Origin: CAYRUD01 sp964427425
GTDB lineage: Bacteria; Chlamydiota; Chlamydiia; Chlamydiales; FEN-1388
Assembly: GCA_964427425.1 (NCBI GenBank)
Contig: CAYRUD010000014.1
Location: 310,001 to 374,000, forward strand
Reading direction: 5' to 3'
DNA length: 64,000 nt
Within the stretch, counting starts at the first letter, position 1. Each line of letters opens with the position of its first letter. The position numbers and the translations under genes are program-made. This document shows positions 44,838 through 52,740 of this stretch, piece after piece. The notes below the pieces were generated by a model. That model saw nothing but the letters and a program-made list of their open reading frames with translations. It was not told the DNA's origin and did not search any database.

Positions 44838-45605
44838 ATGACGACAAATACTTCATCGACTACGATTACATACTCTCTTTCTGGCGGCGTGACAACAATT
44901 GTGACTCAACCTATTTGGAATTTCAAGACTATTATCCAATCAGGTCAGAGAGGGCAGCTGTCGGGAAGGCAATGCATTCCCAAATTATGGACGGGGACAG
45001 TGTTGAGTGCTACGACGAATGCGACAACGATTGGTATTCGCGGTTCAATGTATGAGTCGTTAAGCCGTAAGCTTGCAGGTAGCGATGAGCCTGGCATGAT
45101 AGAGGAACTATCCGCTGCATTTGCCTCTGGATGTACCATAGGAGGCTCTTTCAATACAGTAAATGATAACATCTGCAACAGGAAGACCTATTGGACTCTC
45201 AAAAAGGTTCAAGAAGAAAAGTCATTAACATATTGGCAGACAGCATTAAAGATGTATCGCTTGCATGGTTTGGGTGCTTTTAGTAGAGGGTTCCATTTGA
45301 CTGCGGCTCGTGATGGTGGATTTTCAGTAGGGCTTTTTTATCTGTCTGATCGATTCTCAGAAGAGTTTGAGCCCTATACTAGTAATAAACACGTCGCTGA
45401 CCTTTTGGGTGGATTTGCTGGTGGATTCTTCGCTGCGCTCTCAACACATCCGCTGGATACTATGAAAACAAGGTCGCAGAGCTATCAACCTATAGTGTTT
45501 ACTACAAAAGAACTTATGAGGGGATTCAGCATGAGGCTTTGCGCTTGTATGATTATGACGGGCGTTTTTAAAGGCATTTTGGGGCTTCAGCAGCAACAAG
45601 AGTAA
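44838..45605 (+). CDS. Mitochondrial-carrier-family protein
   Basis: The 255-residue protein has the three-repeat layout of mitochondrial carriers. The signature Px[DE]xx[KR] is seen as PIWNFKT (Pro25, Lys30) in repeat 1 and as PLDTMKTR (Pro205, Asp207, Lys210) in repeat 3, while repeat 2 is degenerate (near 105-116). The middle repeat keeps a typical end, MYRLHGLGAFSRGFHLTAARDGGFSVGLFYLSD. Carriers of this family are eukaryotic; a Legionella version (LncP) is secreted into host mitochondria. Here it may be exported to the host or sit in the bacterial envelope. Gene transfer from a eukaryote is likely. It overlaps the convergent kinase gene by 38 nt. Confidence 0.8.
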   Translation: MTTNTSSTTITYSLSGGVTTIVTQPIWNFKTIIQSGQRGQLSGRQCIPKLWTGTVLSATTNATTIGIRGSMYESLSRKLAGSDEPGMIEELSAAFASGCTIGGSFNTVNDNICNRKTYWTLKKVQEEKSLTYWQTALKMYRLHGLGAFSRGFHLTAARDGGFSVGLFYLSDRFSEEFEPYTSNKHVADLLGGFAGGFFAALSTHPLDTMKTRSQSYQPIVFTTKELMRGFSMRLCACMIMTGVFKGILGLQQQQE

Positions 45606-46122
45606 TGTCATAAAGGCGCTTTATTGTTTGAGCTACATCCTCATCAGTATGTAGCTCATAAAATTGAACTTCTGGGTACTTCTCTTGATATTCTTTAATC
45701 TTTTTCTCGACTCTTCTATGAAATCCCCATAAGTAGCGAATCAGTCCAAAACTTACCCTCTCAGAGCATCCTTCAGCTCTATCTATGATGCGGCAATCTT
45801 TTGAGAAGAGCCGTTTGAAGACTCTTATGAGGCATCTCAAGCGATTGAGCCTAAAGTAGAGAACAATATCGGCTTTGCTATATCTCACTTCAAGAGATCT
45901 CGTTGCGTTGCCATCAACAATCCATGCATCTTGCTCCACAATTGCATGCTGTATCCTCATGAACTCTTCTTTATCTCGTTTCTTCCATCCTTTTTCAAAG
46001 AAGTATCGATCTATGTGATAGAGGGGAAGCTGCAAGAGTATGCTCAAGTGGAGCGCTACGGTTGATTTCCCACTTCCTGGAAGACCAAAAATCATAATTC
46101 TCTTTGGTGGCAGGTGAGTCAT
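45568..46122 (-). CDS. P-loop nucleotide kinase-like protein (adenylate-kinase/topology-modulation type)
   Basis: The 184-residue protein has Walker A GLPGSGKST (13-21), then HLSILLQLPLYHIDRYFFEKGWKKRD, an IVDGNATRSLEVRYSKADIVLYF stretch with the second strand, and Arg-rich lid helices. This matches the small kinases related to adenylate kinase and the FlaR/topology-modulation group; the substrate is unknown. It is 18 nt downstream of brnQ on the same strand, so it probably responds to the same leader. It overlaps the carrier gene at its 3' end. Confidence 0.75.
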   Translation of the reverse strand: MTHLPPKRIMIFGLPGSGKSTVALHLSILLQLPLYHIDRYFFEKGWKKRDKEEFMRIQHAIVEQDAWIVDGNATRSLEVRYSKADIVLYFRLNRLRCLIRVFKRLFSKDCRIIDRAEGCSERVSFGLIRYLWGFHRRVEKKIKEYQEKYPEVQFYELHTDEDVAQTIKRLYDITLVAAEAPKCL

Positions 46123-46140
46123 GCTTTAAACTCCTCTCAT

Positions 46141-47283
46141 TTAAATCCAGCATAGCTTTGCGAAGAGCGTGAGAGTAAATGGCCAATGTGTTGATTGTTT
46201 ATCACAGAGCTTGAAAATGATATTTAATATCGTCACAGCGATAAGTGCTGGATATATTGTCTCTAATATTGGACCCAAGAACTGAGCGATTCCAGCAAAA
46301 TCAAAAGTTGATACAATAAAACTTAAAATGAGCGTGATGATGAGCGACTGTGAGCTTGTGATCTTATCTTGCATTAATTCCCTCTTTAAAAGCTCTGCAA
46401 ATAAAGATGATAAAACAAGCGCCGTTGTCATACACGCTAGGATAACGGCGATTGCAACCCAAGGAGCTGCCATTGACCCTAATGCCTCCAATGCAACTCT
46501 TCCAAACATCTCTTGAGGAGGGGTGTCTTGCAAAATTGGTGAGTAGATCCAACCTAGGGTAACTAACGCACAGTAAACAGCTGACAGGATACCGGCTCCA
46601 ATAAGCGATGAAGAGTAAAAGACTCGAACGATGGAAGCATCATCACACTGGTGATCCATTTTGTCTCGAAGATGCTCATAAATAAATTGTGAGAAAAAGA
46701 AAGCTGCTAAAAGGTCCATTGTTTGATAGCCTTGAAAGAAGCCAACCTTAAGAGCGTTCCAGTTTTCTGTCGAAGTCTCTTGTGGCATGTTGCCCTGATA
46801 GAGGCCAAAAAAAGCGATAACACCTATGGCTATTAAGAGAAATGGCGTGAGGAAAACCCCCAATGTTGAGACGATCTTTCCTCGGTTAATAGCCAAAAGA
46901 TAGATCAATCCGCAGAGGATGCAGCTTGTCAGCGGCAGAGATATATGAGGGATAAGGAGCGCTAGAGCGCCATGCGCAACTGTCAAGCAGCGAGCAACAA
47001 CTCCAAAGGGACCTAAGAGTCCAAGAGCTAAAAATGAAAAGAGAAGAGCTCCTCTTTTACCGAATCCACTGAAGAAGTCGCTCATACTTCCGTTATAGAG
47101 TAGAATGCCTAATGCACCTAAAAACGGAACAATGACTCCAGTAAGAAAAAGGCCGAAGGCTGCCAAAATGTAGTGTCCCTCGCTTTCTTTTCCTACCGTC
47201 AATGGAAAGACTAAATTTCCAGAGCCGAAAAACATTGAGAAGAGAGCAAATCCAGTGCTCGCAATGAGCCGTTTCTTTTTCAT
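46141..47283 (-). CDS. brnQ: Branched-chain amino acid transporter, LIVCS family
   Basis: The 380-residue protein has about twelve hydrophobic segments and the LIVCS-family N-terminus (LIASTGFALFSMFFGSGNLVFPLTVG), plus later landmarks GPFGVVARCLTVAHGAL, GFFQGYQTMDLLAAFFFSQF and FAGIAQFLGPILETIYPALIAV. It imports Leu, Ile and Val with Na+ or H+. The start at 47283 follows a perfect AGGAGG at 8 nt; the in-frame reading to 47337 is not used. It is preceded by the tandem attenuator at 47330-47699. This fits an organism that takes BCAAs from its host. Confidence 0.93.
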   Translation of the reverse strand: MKKKRLIASTGFALFSMFFGSGNLVFPLTVGKESEGHYILAAFGLFLTGVIVPFLGALGILLYNGSMSDFFSGFGKRGALLFSFLALGLLGPFGVVARCLTVAHGALALLIPHISLPLTSCILCGLIYLLAINRGKIVSTLGVFLTPFLLIAIGVIAFFGLYQGNMPQETSTENWNALKVGFFQGYQTMDLLAAFFFSQFIYEHLRDKMDHQCDDASIVRVFYSSSLIGAGILSAVYCALVTLGWIYSPILQDTPPQEMFGRVALEALGSMAAPWVAIAVILACMTTALVLSSLFAELLKRELMQDKITSSQSLIITLILSFIVSTFDFAGIAQFLGPILETIYPALIAVTILNIIFKLCDKQSTHWPFTLTLFAKLCWI

Positions 47284-47329
47284 CTTATCCTCCTGAGGAT
47301 GGATCACATATTTTAAAGGGCAAAAAAAA

Positions 47330-47356
47330 GGCCGCACCCTTTTCGAGAGTGCGGCC
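47330..47356 (-). terminator. Attenuator terminator 2, upstream of brnQ
   Basis: GGCCGCAC / GTGCGGCC stem (8 bp), followed on the minus strand by a T-run of eight. It lies 33 nt after the leader-2 stop and 46 nt before the brnQ start. Confidence 0.9.
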
Positions 47357-47389
47357 CTTCTTGAAGGAAGACCTACTATTCTCGCTCGA

Positions 47390-47488
47390 TCACGCTTCGA
47401 GCATAGGTCCGCACCCTGAATCGTTGTGGTTGACCACGACGACAGCTTGGATAACGACGGACGCTAAGACAAAATTTGTGAGCTTCAT
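47390..47488 (-). CDS. BrnQ leader peptide 2
   Basis: The 32-codon ORF encodes a peptide with 7 Val, 1 Ile and 3 Leu, with the run SVVIQAVVVV in the middle. Its length and the VVIQAVVVV core closely resemble the E. coli ilvGMEDA leader (VVISVVVIII). ATG 47488 is preceded by GAAG about 9 nt upstream. The last codons lie in element 2 of the attenuator (GGGTGCGGACC). The peptide itself is not expected to have a function after translation. Confidence 0.75.
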   Translation of the reverse strand: MKLTNFVLASVVIQAVVVVNHNDSGCGPMLEA

Positions 47489-47540
47489 GAGTATTTCTTC
47501 GGTTTTTATATAAATTTTTAAGTATCTCTTAGAGAAAAAA

Positions 47541-47568
47541 AGGCCGCACCCCTTTCGAGGTGCGGCCT
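47541..47568 (-). terminator. Attenuator terminator 1
   Basis: AGGCCGCACC / GGTGCGGCCT stem (10 bp) with an 8-nt loop and a T-run on the minus strand. It lies 35 nt after the leader-1 stop. The stem sequence is nearly the same as terminator 2. Confidence 0.9.
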
Positions 47569-47603
47569 CTTTCAACCTAAGAATTGAGTCATGGGTCAAT
47601 CAC

Positions 47604-47699
47604 TTAAGTCCGCACCTCTTTCATGGTGTGGCTCACGATCACTTGGACGCTCACGCGGACTGTAAGATTTTGAAATGCCATAACTACTTTCATATACAT
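47604..47699 (-). CDS. BrnQ leader peptide 1
   Basis: The ORF encodes 31 codons from ATG 47699, or 29 from the in-frame ATG 47693. The peptide has 8 Val and 1 Ile, mostly in TVRVSVQVIVS. No clear ribosome-binding site is seen. The last codons GAG-GTG-CGG-ACT contain attenuator element 2. It starts 14 nt after the stop of the NlpC/P60 gene. Confidence 0.65.
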   Translation of the reverse strand: MYMKVVMAFQNLTVRVSVQVIVSHTMKEVRT

Positions 47700-47712
47700 T
47701 TATTTGAGATAA

Positions 47713-48612
47713 CTATTTTTCCTTATCGGGAATTAAAAAAGCAACTTTCTTTTTAACAAGTTGTGATTCTTCATTAACTTTGAGCTGCCTTGCGGCTCTA
47801 TATGGATAGCTTGATCTAGTATCTGCGCTCCACTCGAAATCAGAGAGTGAGCTGATTCGAATCCAGGGTTTGTTTTCCTTGGAAGTTGCATGTATGAATT
47901 TCAATTCACCAATAGACATGCCTACATGTTTTATACTGTCTTTATCTGTGCCAAAGAAGATGAGATCTCCAGGTTCTAGCTGCTCAATTGATATTTTCTG
48001 AAAGCGCTCGTCGAGTATTTGTTGACAGGCATCTCTTTGCAATTGAATGCCGATTTGATTATAGAGCATTTGAACAAATCCGGAGCAGTCGAAGCCGAAG
48101 CTTGACCTTCCACCCCATGTATAGGGAAGGCCCAGGAACTGGGAGCTAAATTTAACGAGGTCTTTCTTTGAGTTGAGGACGGCCTCTTCCGAGACATCGC
48201 CTTTTTGGATAAAGCAAATTTGCCTACTTGGAAGCTCAATTTTAACCCATCGAGTATCTGATACGTCTAAAGATTTGATTCGAGATCCGTAAGGAAGAGT
48301 CAATATTGGACCATACTCGATGTCATTTATTTGGAATACGTGAGCTGCAAGTCGAGTTGTTTTAAGGTCCGCTTCATAGGGTTGTGAGCGAAGTATTATT
48401 GAAGAGGAAAAAACCCAACCGCTATACCCATCAGGAGTCGTGATATATGACCAATCACCATGAGTCTTTTCTATGGAGACTTTTTCAGAGAATATAGCTT
48501 GAGAGACAACCTTTGAGGTATGAGCAGGAGTTTCTCTCATATTTACAAAGGGCTCGTTCACATAGTAATGGCAATTCGTAAGAGATGATGGGGAAATTGG
48601 AGTGTAGGCCAT
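47713..48612 (-). CDS. NlpC/P60 cysteine peptidase with SH3-like domains
   Basis: The 299-residue protein has two SH3b-like modules (about 15-75 and 85-140) and a C-terminal NlpC/P60 domain: Cys176 in FDCSGF, His229 in IKHVGM, His241 in FIHATS. The start motif LPYTWGGRSSFGFDCSG is typical. Enzymes of this family cut gamma-D-Glu-diamino acid bonds in peptidoglycan. No signal peptide is visible, as reported for chlamydial NlpC, which acts on septal peptidoglycan. The gene ends 14 nt before brnQ leader 1, so it could be read through into that unit. Confidence 0.85.
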   Translation of the reverse strand: MAYTPISPSSLTNCHYYVNEPFVNMRETPAHTSKVVSQAIFSEKVSIEKTHGDWSYITTPDGYSGWVFSSSIILRSQPYEADLKTTRLAAHVFQINDIEYGPILTLPYGSRIKSLDVSDTRWVKIELPSRQICFIQKGDVSEEAVLNSKKDLVKFSSQFLGLPYTWGGRSSFGFDCSGFVQMLYNQIGIQLQRDACQQILDERFQKISIEQLEPGDLIFFGTDKDSIKHVGMSIGELKFIHATSKENKPWIRISSLSDFEWSADTRSSYPYRAARQLKVNEESQLVKKKVAFLIPDKEK

Positions 48613-48740
48613 GTGTTACGCTGCTCGTTCGATAAATGTTTTGATGCATCATATATCTTTGGTACCTGCAGCACAAGCCTATTAGTGATCAATTTCTTCA
48701 ATGGTTACTATTTATGTGATAAAAGGGGTGAACATTCGTT

Positions 48741-49178
48741 ATGTCAAAAGTTAGATGTTGCCAAGCAAAAAGTCAAACTGAGCCATGCCCATTCTGCCAG
48801 CTTGTTTATTCAGCCGATCCAGCTTCTATCTTAAAGCGGTTTGATCGCTGTTTTGTCATTCATGATCGTTATCCTGTGTCTCAAGGCCATCTGCTCATCA
48901 TTCCATATGCTCATACACAAAGTTGGTTTACTGCGTCTCATGAGGATAGGCTTGATATCATTCAAGCAATCGATGTCATGAGGGAATATCTCGATGAGAC
49001 GTACCATCCAGATGGATATAACATTGGGATGAATTGCGAAAAGGCGGCCGGGCAAAGTGTGATGCATCTTCATGTACATCTGATTCCTCGATATCTCGGC
49101 GATGTGACGGATCCGGTCGGCGGTGTTCGAGGAGTTATTCCCCAAAAGCAAAACTACATAGCGAGAAATACGAATTGA
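48741..49178 (+). CDS. HIT-family hydrolase
   Basis: The 145-residue protein ends in the histidine triad MHLHVHLIPRY (His109, His111, His113) after SQGHLLIIPYAH. An N-terminal CPFC (Cys16, Cys19) suggests a zinc site, seen in one HIT subgroup. HIT enzymes hydrolyse or transfer nucleotides (for example Ap4A or adenylyl conjugates). AAGGGGTG lies upstream of ATG 48741. It is divergent from the NlpC gene, in a 128-bp gap. Confidence 0.88.
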   Translation: MSKVRCCQAKSQTEPCPFCQLVYSADPASILKRFDRCFVIHDRYPVSQGHLLIIPYAHTQSWFTASHEDRLDIIQAIDVMREYLDETYHPDGYNIGMNCEKAAGQSVMHLHVHLIPRYLGDVTDPVGGVRGVIPQKQNYIARNTN

Positions 49179-49314
49179 GTGAGAATAGACTCATGATCTT
49201 GTAATTCAAAGTGAAACGAGCTCTCTTTCTATATATCTATTCGGTTTTAATTTTATCCTTTATAAGGATGGCTGTAAGGTCACGAGACTAAAAAGATAGA
49301 GGCTTGGCAAGAGA

Positions 49315-50622
49315 GTGGGCATTGATTCAAACTTCGGTTTTAATCCTATATATAGCCTGAGTAGTCAGAGTCAATCGGTCTCAGCTGATGATAAGATAAA
49401 GGCATTCGTTGAGAATCATTGTGAAGGAATCACATATGCTGATGCTGTAAGGCTGATTAATCATGGCTCTAGCCTCGCGACACACCTAGCTTCGATAAAG
49501 ACTGATCAAGAGTGGGGGGATCTTTTACAGGGTAAGTCTGAGCTCGGCACCCTAAGCCAAAAAGATGCTGTTGCTTTTTCATGGTTTCTCACGCACAAAA
49601 CAGCGAGCCAAGAAGAGCTTTATACAAGCGGCGCGACGAGGATTGCTCCTGGAGATACTATCGATGGGCAAAAACTTCGCCAATTTTTCCGGGCTTGTGG
49701 TGGCGCCAAGACAGAGATTGATAGTAAAACAGGCGCTATAACTCAAAAAGGTGGCGCAGCCTACGGAAGAATTTCTTCCCATATGAAGAAAGATTTGAAG
49801 CTGAGAAAAGGCGACACTCAATATGGCATGGATATACGCCCATTTGAAGAAGATGGAAAGAAATATGCTCTCCCTGCAGGTAAAAGGACCATACTCTTTG
49901 ACGCCCTCTATGATAAGTCATTTTATTTGAAATTTGAAGAGCATGGCGTTCCTCCTTTCTGGAGGGCGGGATTTCGCTCATCGGAGAATGTAAAGGAGTT
50001 TTTAGATCACTCCGTCTCATATATCACCGGAAGAAAGCCAATAAAAAAAATGATTGGCTTTATCTCTCGGTTAAGCGCGAAACTCTCTAAACTTTCGAGC
50101 CAAAAAGATGGTATAGAGTCTACTTCTCAGCAAGAGCCTCAAAAGCAAAAGCTCATGGAGAGAAAAGAGCATATCCCTGAATCTATCAAGGACACATTCA
50201 ATAAAGTGATCTCTGAGCTTCCAATGAGGGGAAGCGAAAGAGATAAATATATGAGCGAGGCAAAGCAAGGTGGCGTTAAAGCTATGCATCGCATATTGAA
50301 TGAAAAGGTGGCAACGGACAAGGGTGGCTCGCTACAGAACGATATTGTGAAATTGAAAGATGATTTAGAAAAACGAATCAGATATGGGGAAATTACAGGC
50401 TATTTAAAACAAACAGCGTTGAAAAAAGAGGGCAACGAAATTGACGTACCAGCAAATGATGCGCTTGAATCAGAGCCTCCAAAAGTTATAGAAAACAAAA
50501 AGGAAGTAGACGCCCATAATCGCGTTGGGAAACAAGGCTCAGTAGATAGTGGACCCGGAATACAAGGCAATGAAGTGCTTTTAGCTTCGATAGAGAAACT
50601 TGTCGATCCAAAGAAGGGGTAA
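49315..50622 (+). CDS. Hypothetical protein, effector-like
   Basis: The 435-residue product starts at GTG 49315; an AGAG lies just upstream, and no better start is seen. No signal peptide or membrane segment. The first 240 residues are globular with landmarks TQKGGAAYGRISSHMKKDLKLR and FYLKFEEHGVPPFWRAGFRSSENVKEFL. The rest is charged, Gln/Lys-rich and helical (PEPQKQKLMERKEHIP and on), probably coiled. No family is recognised. The end lies 6 nt from the convergent gene. A secreted effector is a guess based on composition and context. Confidence 0.55.
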   Translation: MGIDSNFGFNPIYSLSSQSQSVSADDKIKAFVENHCEGITYADAVRLINHGSSLATHLASIKTDQEWGDLLQGKSELGTLSQKDAVAFSWFLTHKTASQEELYTSGATRIAPGDTIDGQKLRQFFRACGGAKTEIDSKTGAITQKGGAAYGRISSHMKKDLKLRKGDTQYGMDIRPFEEDGKKYALPAGKRTILFDALYDKSFYLKFEEHGVPPFWRAGFRSSENVKEFLDHSVSYITGRKPIKKMIGFISRLSAKLSKLSSQKDGIESTSQQEPQKQKLMERKEHIPESIKDTFNKVISELPMRGSERDKYMSEAKQGGVKAMHRILNEKVATDKGGSLQNDIVKLKDDLEKRIRYGEITGYLKQTALKKEGNEIDVPANDALESEPPKVIENKKEVDAHNRVGKQGSVDSGPGIQGNEVLLASIEKLVDPKKG

Positions 50623-50628
50623 AGCTTT

Positions 50629-51387
50629 TTAGCGACTCCAACGGTCTTTTAATTCTGCAATTTCAGCAATGTCCCCAGGAAGTACAGAAATGAATAAACG
50701 CTCACTGTCTATTTGAGGCTCTGAGTGAACCTGAGCTCGTCTCATATCTCCCACAACAAAGAAAACTCCATGTCCTGCCTTTGGTGATTGCACTCTCTCC
50801 TTGGACAAGAAGTGATGTAAGAATTCTCTGTCATTCATATGATTATTGAATGCCTCTCTTTCACTTTGTTCCATTGAGTAGAGTAAGGTAGGTTTGCCTT
50901 TCAAAACGGTAACAAACTTGAAGGCAAAACTGTTAAATGGTGAGTAATAATACCCATCAATATGCCAACGTGGGATATCAAACTCACTGGATGGAGTGCT
51001 TGCCCGAATACTTATCCAAGCAGTCTCTTTGCCAGAGGCCTCAATAATTTGTGTCGCGATTTGATAGGTGACTTTTGAGAGTGTGGAAGCTGTCTCATCA
51101 TTATTGTGTCCGATTCTTTTAATGAAGAGAGGAATTTGCTTCTGTAAGTGATGAATATCTCCAAATTGGTCATATACTTCACTCTTGTCGATATTAAGTT
51201 GCGCTATAGCTTGAAGAGCCTTACAAGAGAGCCCAAGATCTATACAGGCAGAACTTCTTTCCTCGCGAAGGCTTTCTATCTGTCTTTTTACCGCATCTTT
51301 TGAAATCGCTGTAAGCGGTTCTGAAGGATAAACCGGATGAATCCAGCTTAAAAAGAAAGCAATCCAGGAAAATGTCTGTTTGTCCAT
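50629..51387 (-). CDS. Secreted DUF1826-like / possible Fe(II) dioxygenase-fold protein
   Basis: The 252-residue precursor starts at ATG 51387, with GAGGATAG upstream; a longer reading to 51417 overlaps pcm. It begins with a hydrophobic segment (WIAFFLSWIHPVYP). The C-terminal half has WHIDG (HxD), then VHSEP (His) and RLFISVLPG (Arg), the ordered metal and co-substrate residues of the double-stranded beta-helix Fe(II)/2-oxoglutarate fold. This fits DUF1826-like proteins, but the assignment is tentative. It is 13 nt from pcm and probably co-transcribed. Confidence 0.5.
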   Translation of the reverse strand: MDKQTFSWIAFFLSWIHPVYPSEPLTAISKDAVKRQIESLREERSSACIDLGLSCKALQAIAQLNIDKSEVYDQFGDIHHLQKQIPLFIKRIGHNNDETASTLSKVTYQIATQIIEASGKETAWISIRASTPSSEFDIPRWHIDGYYYSPFNSFAFKFVTVLKGKPTLLYSMEQSEREAFNNHMNDREFLHHFLSKERVQSPKAGHGVFFVVGDMRRAQVHSEPQIDSERLFISVLPGDIAEIAELKDRWSR

Positions 51388-51400
51388 ACTATCCTCTATT

Positions 51401-52033
51401 TTAAAGAAGGGGAACAAATCGGACTGCCCCTAAGTTTGTATATGTATATGTGCCGTCACTACGTTTTATTATCAGCATGAGATCTTGATAGAGCCCGTCT
51501 CTATCAACGGGCATGATGAGCCTTCCGCCAGGAGCTAGCTGTTCGAGTAAAGCTTCAGGGATATCTCCTCCGGCTGCCACTGAAATCGCCTGATATGGCG
51601 CATGCTCAGGCCATCCATGAGAGCCATCTCCTTGTTTAACTTCTATATTCGTATACCCTAGATCTCGAAGCCTTGTTTCAGCAGAAGTCGCAAGCTTTGG
51701 GAAGTACTCAATCGTGTAGACCTTCTTTGCGATTCGGCTCAAGACTGCCGCTGCATATCCTGATCCTGTTCCAACTTCAAGTACAGTGTCTTCTGGAGTC
51801 AAATGTAAATTCGCTGCCATTAAAGCAACAATGTACGGCTGTGAAATTGTCTGTCCCTCCTCTATTGGCAGAGGCTGATCTGAATATGCCAATGGTTGAA
51901 AGGAAGAAAGAACAAACTTCTCGCGAGGAATCTCACGCATGGCTTTCAAGACTGCTGGATCATCTATCCCTCGAGCTTCTATTTGGCGATCGACCATAGT
52001 ATCTCGAATAATTGCCGATTTATTATTATTCAT
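51401..52033 (-). CDS. pcm: Protein-L-isoaspartate O-methyltransferase
   Basis: The 210-residue SAM-dependent methyltransferase has the family N-terminus (DTMVDRQIEARGIDDPAVLKAMREIPREKFV), the substrate segment LPIEEGQTISQPYIVALM and the SAM-binding VLEVGTGSGYAAAVLSRI. It starts repair of isoaspartyl residues that build up in aged proteins, which fits a dormant or extracellular stage. Size and motifs are complete. It is first in a likely two-gene unit. Confidence 0.95.
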   Translation of the reverse strand: MNNNKSAIIRDTMVDRQIEARGIDDPAVLKAMREIPREKFVLSSFQPLAYSDQPLPIEEGQTISQPYIVALMAANLHLTPEDTVLEVGTGSGYAAAVLSRIAKKVYTIEYFPKLATSAETRLRDLGYTNIEVKQGDGSHGWPEHAPYQAISVAAGGDIPEALLEQLAPGGRLIMPVDRDGLYQDLMLIIKRSDGTYTYTNLGAVRFVPLL

Positions 52034-52204
52034 ATTACTACTGCCTTAATATTTTATTATATTATTAAAAATAATCTAAAATTTAATTTGGTGATTGTTT
52101 TTGTTCGTTATTGTTGGATTAAAGGATAGCCCTCATCAATACTTGCGAAAAGCAGAAAAAATCAGCTCGTGATGGCTCAATAATAAGTGAGATGGAGGGA
52201 AGGT

Positions 52205-52702
52205 ATGATTATCTTTGATCTCGATGGGACGTTAGCTGATATTGAGCATAGATGCTACCTGATTGATTCAGAGAAAAATGTATGCCGCTGTGGTGATGGA
52301 GAGGTTGAGTGCCCAAGGCATCAGTTTTTCAAGCCTCGGTGGGATGCTTTTTTTGAGGCATGCGATAAAGACAAGCCTAACAGATCTGTGATTGAGGTGT
52401 TTGATTGTTTGACAATGCAAGGACATATAATTGAGATCTGGTCTGGAAGAAGTGAGAGCGTTCGTCAAAAGACAATCCTGTGGCTTATTGATCATGTACC
52501 ATGCTTTTCAAGTAAGGTATTACTTAAAATGCGGCCTCATGGAGATAGCACTCCTGATGACCAATTAAAAGAGGCATGGCTTGATGAGGCGTTAGCATTA
52601 GGAAAGAGAATTGAATTAGTATTTGATGATAGATCTAAGGTAGTCAAAATGTGGCGTCGGAGGGGAATACCTTGCTTTCAGGTGGCAGAAGGAGATTTCT
52701 AA
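52205..52702 (+). CDS. HAD-superfamily phosphatase, T4 PNK-phosphatase-like
   Basis: The 165-residue protein starts with the HAD motif FDLDGTLAD (nucleophile Asp5, Asp7). It continues with IIEIWSGRSESVRQKTILWL for motif II and ELVFDDRSKVVKMWRRRGIPCFQVAEGDF for the acidic motif IV end. This resembles the 3'-phosphatase domain of T4 polynucleotide kinase. A CxC...C cluster (about 24-35) could bind zinc. ATG 52205 follows GGAGGGAAGG; a reading from 52187 is rejected. It is monocistronic. Confidence 0.75.
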   Translation: MIIFDLDGTLADIEHRCYLIDSEKNVCRCGDGEVECPRHQFFKPRWDAFFEACDKDKPNRSVIEVFDCLTMQGHIIEIWSGRSESVRQKTILWLIDHVPCFSSKVLLKMRPHGDSTPDDQLKEAWLDEALALGKRIELVFDDRSKVVKMWRRRGIPCFQVAEGDF

Positions 52703-52703
52703 G

Positions 52704-52730
52704 AGAGGGTTGCATGTTCGTTAACCCTCT
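52704..52730. terminator. Bidirectional hairpin terminator
   Basis: AGAGGGTT and AACCCTCT form an 8-bp stem with an 11-nt loop between convergent genes ending at 52702 and 52741. Confidence 0.7.
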
Positions 52731-52740
52731 TTCGTGAAGT

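Larger units (their letters stand above)
47330..47699 (-). promoter_or_regulatory. Tandem BCAA transcription attenuators controlling brnQ
   Basis: Two modules in a row, each with a Val-rich leader ORF, an antiterminator element and an intrinsic terminator, read toward brnQ. In module 1 the element GGTGCGGACT (47606-47615) can pair with the earlier AGTCCGC (47655-47661) or with CCGCACC of terminator 1. In module 2 GGGTGCGGACC (47406-47416) can pair with GTCCG (47458-47462) or with CCGCACTC of terminator 2. Stop-to-terminator distances are 35 and 33 nt. Ribosome stalling on Val codons would free the element to block the terminator and allow brnQ transcription when Val-tRNA is low. The promoter was not located. 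Confidence 0.8.

Noticed and set aside
47390..47599. 69-codon reading of the leader-2 frame from 47599
   Set aside because: It would have to read through terminator 1 from a poor start. The 32-codon ORF from 47488, downstream of that terminator, explains the sequence better.
47330..47630. Repeated GGCCGCACC-GGTGCGGCC hairpins as a repeat family or CRISPR-like array
   Set aside because: Each hairpin has a defined place after a Val-rich ORF, and the T-runs and alternative pairings fit attenuation. There is no regular unit or spacer.
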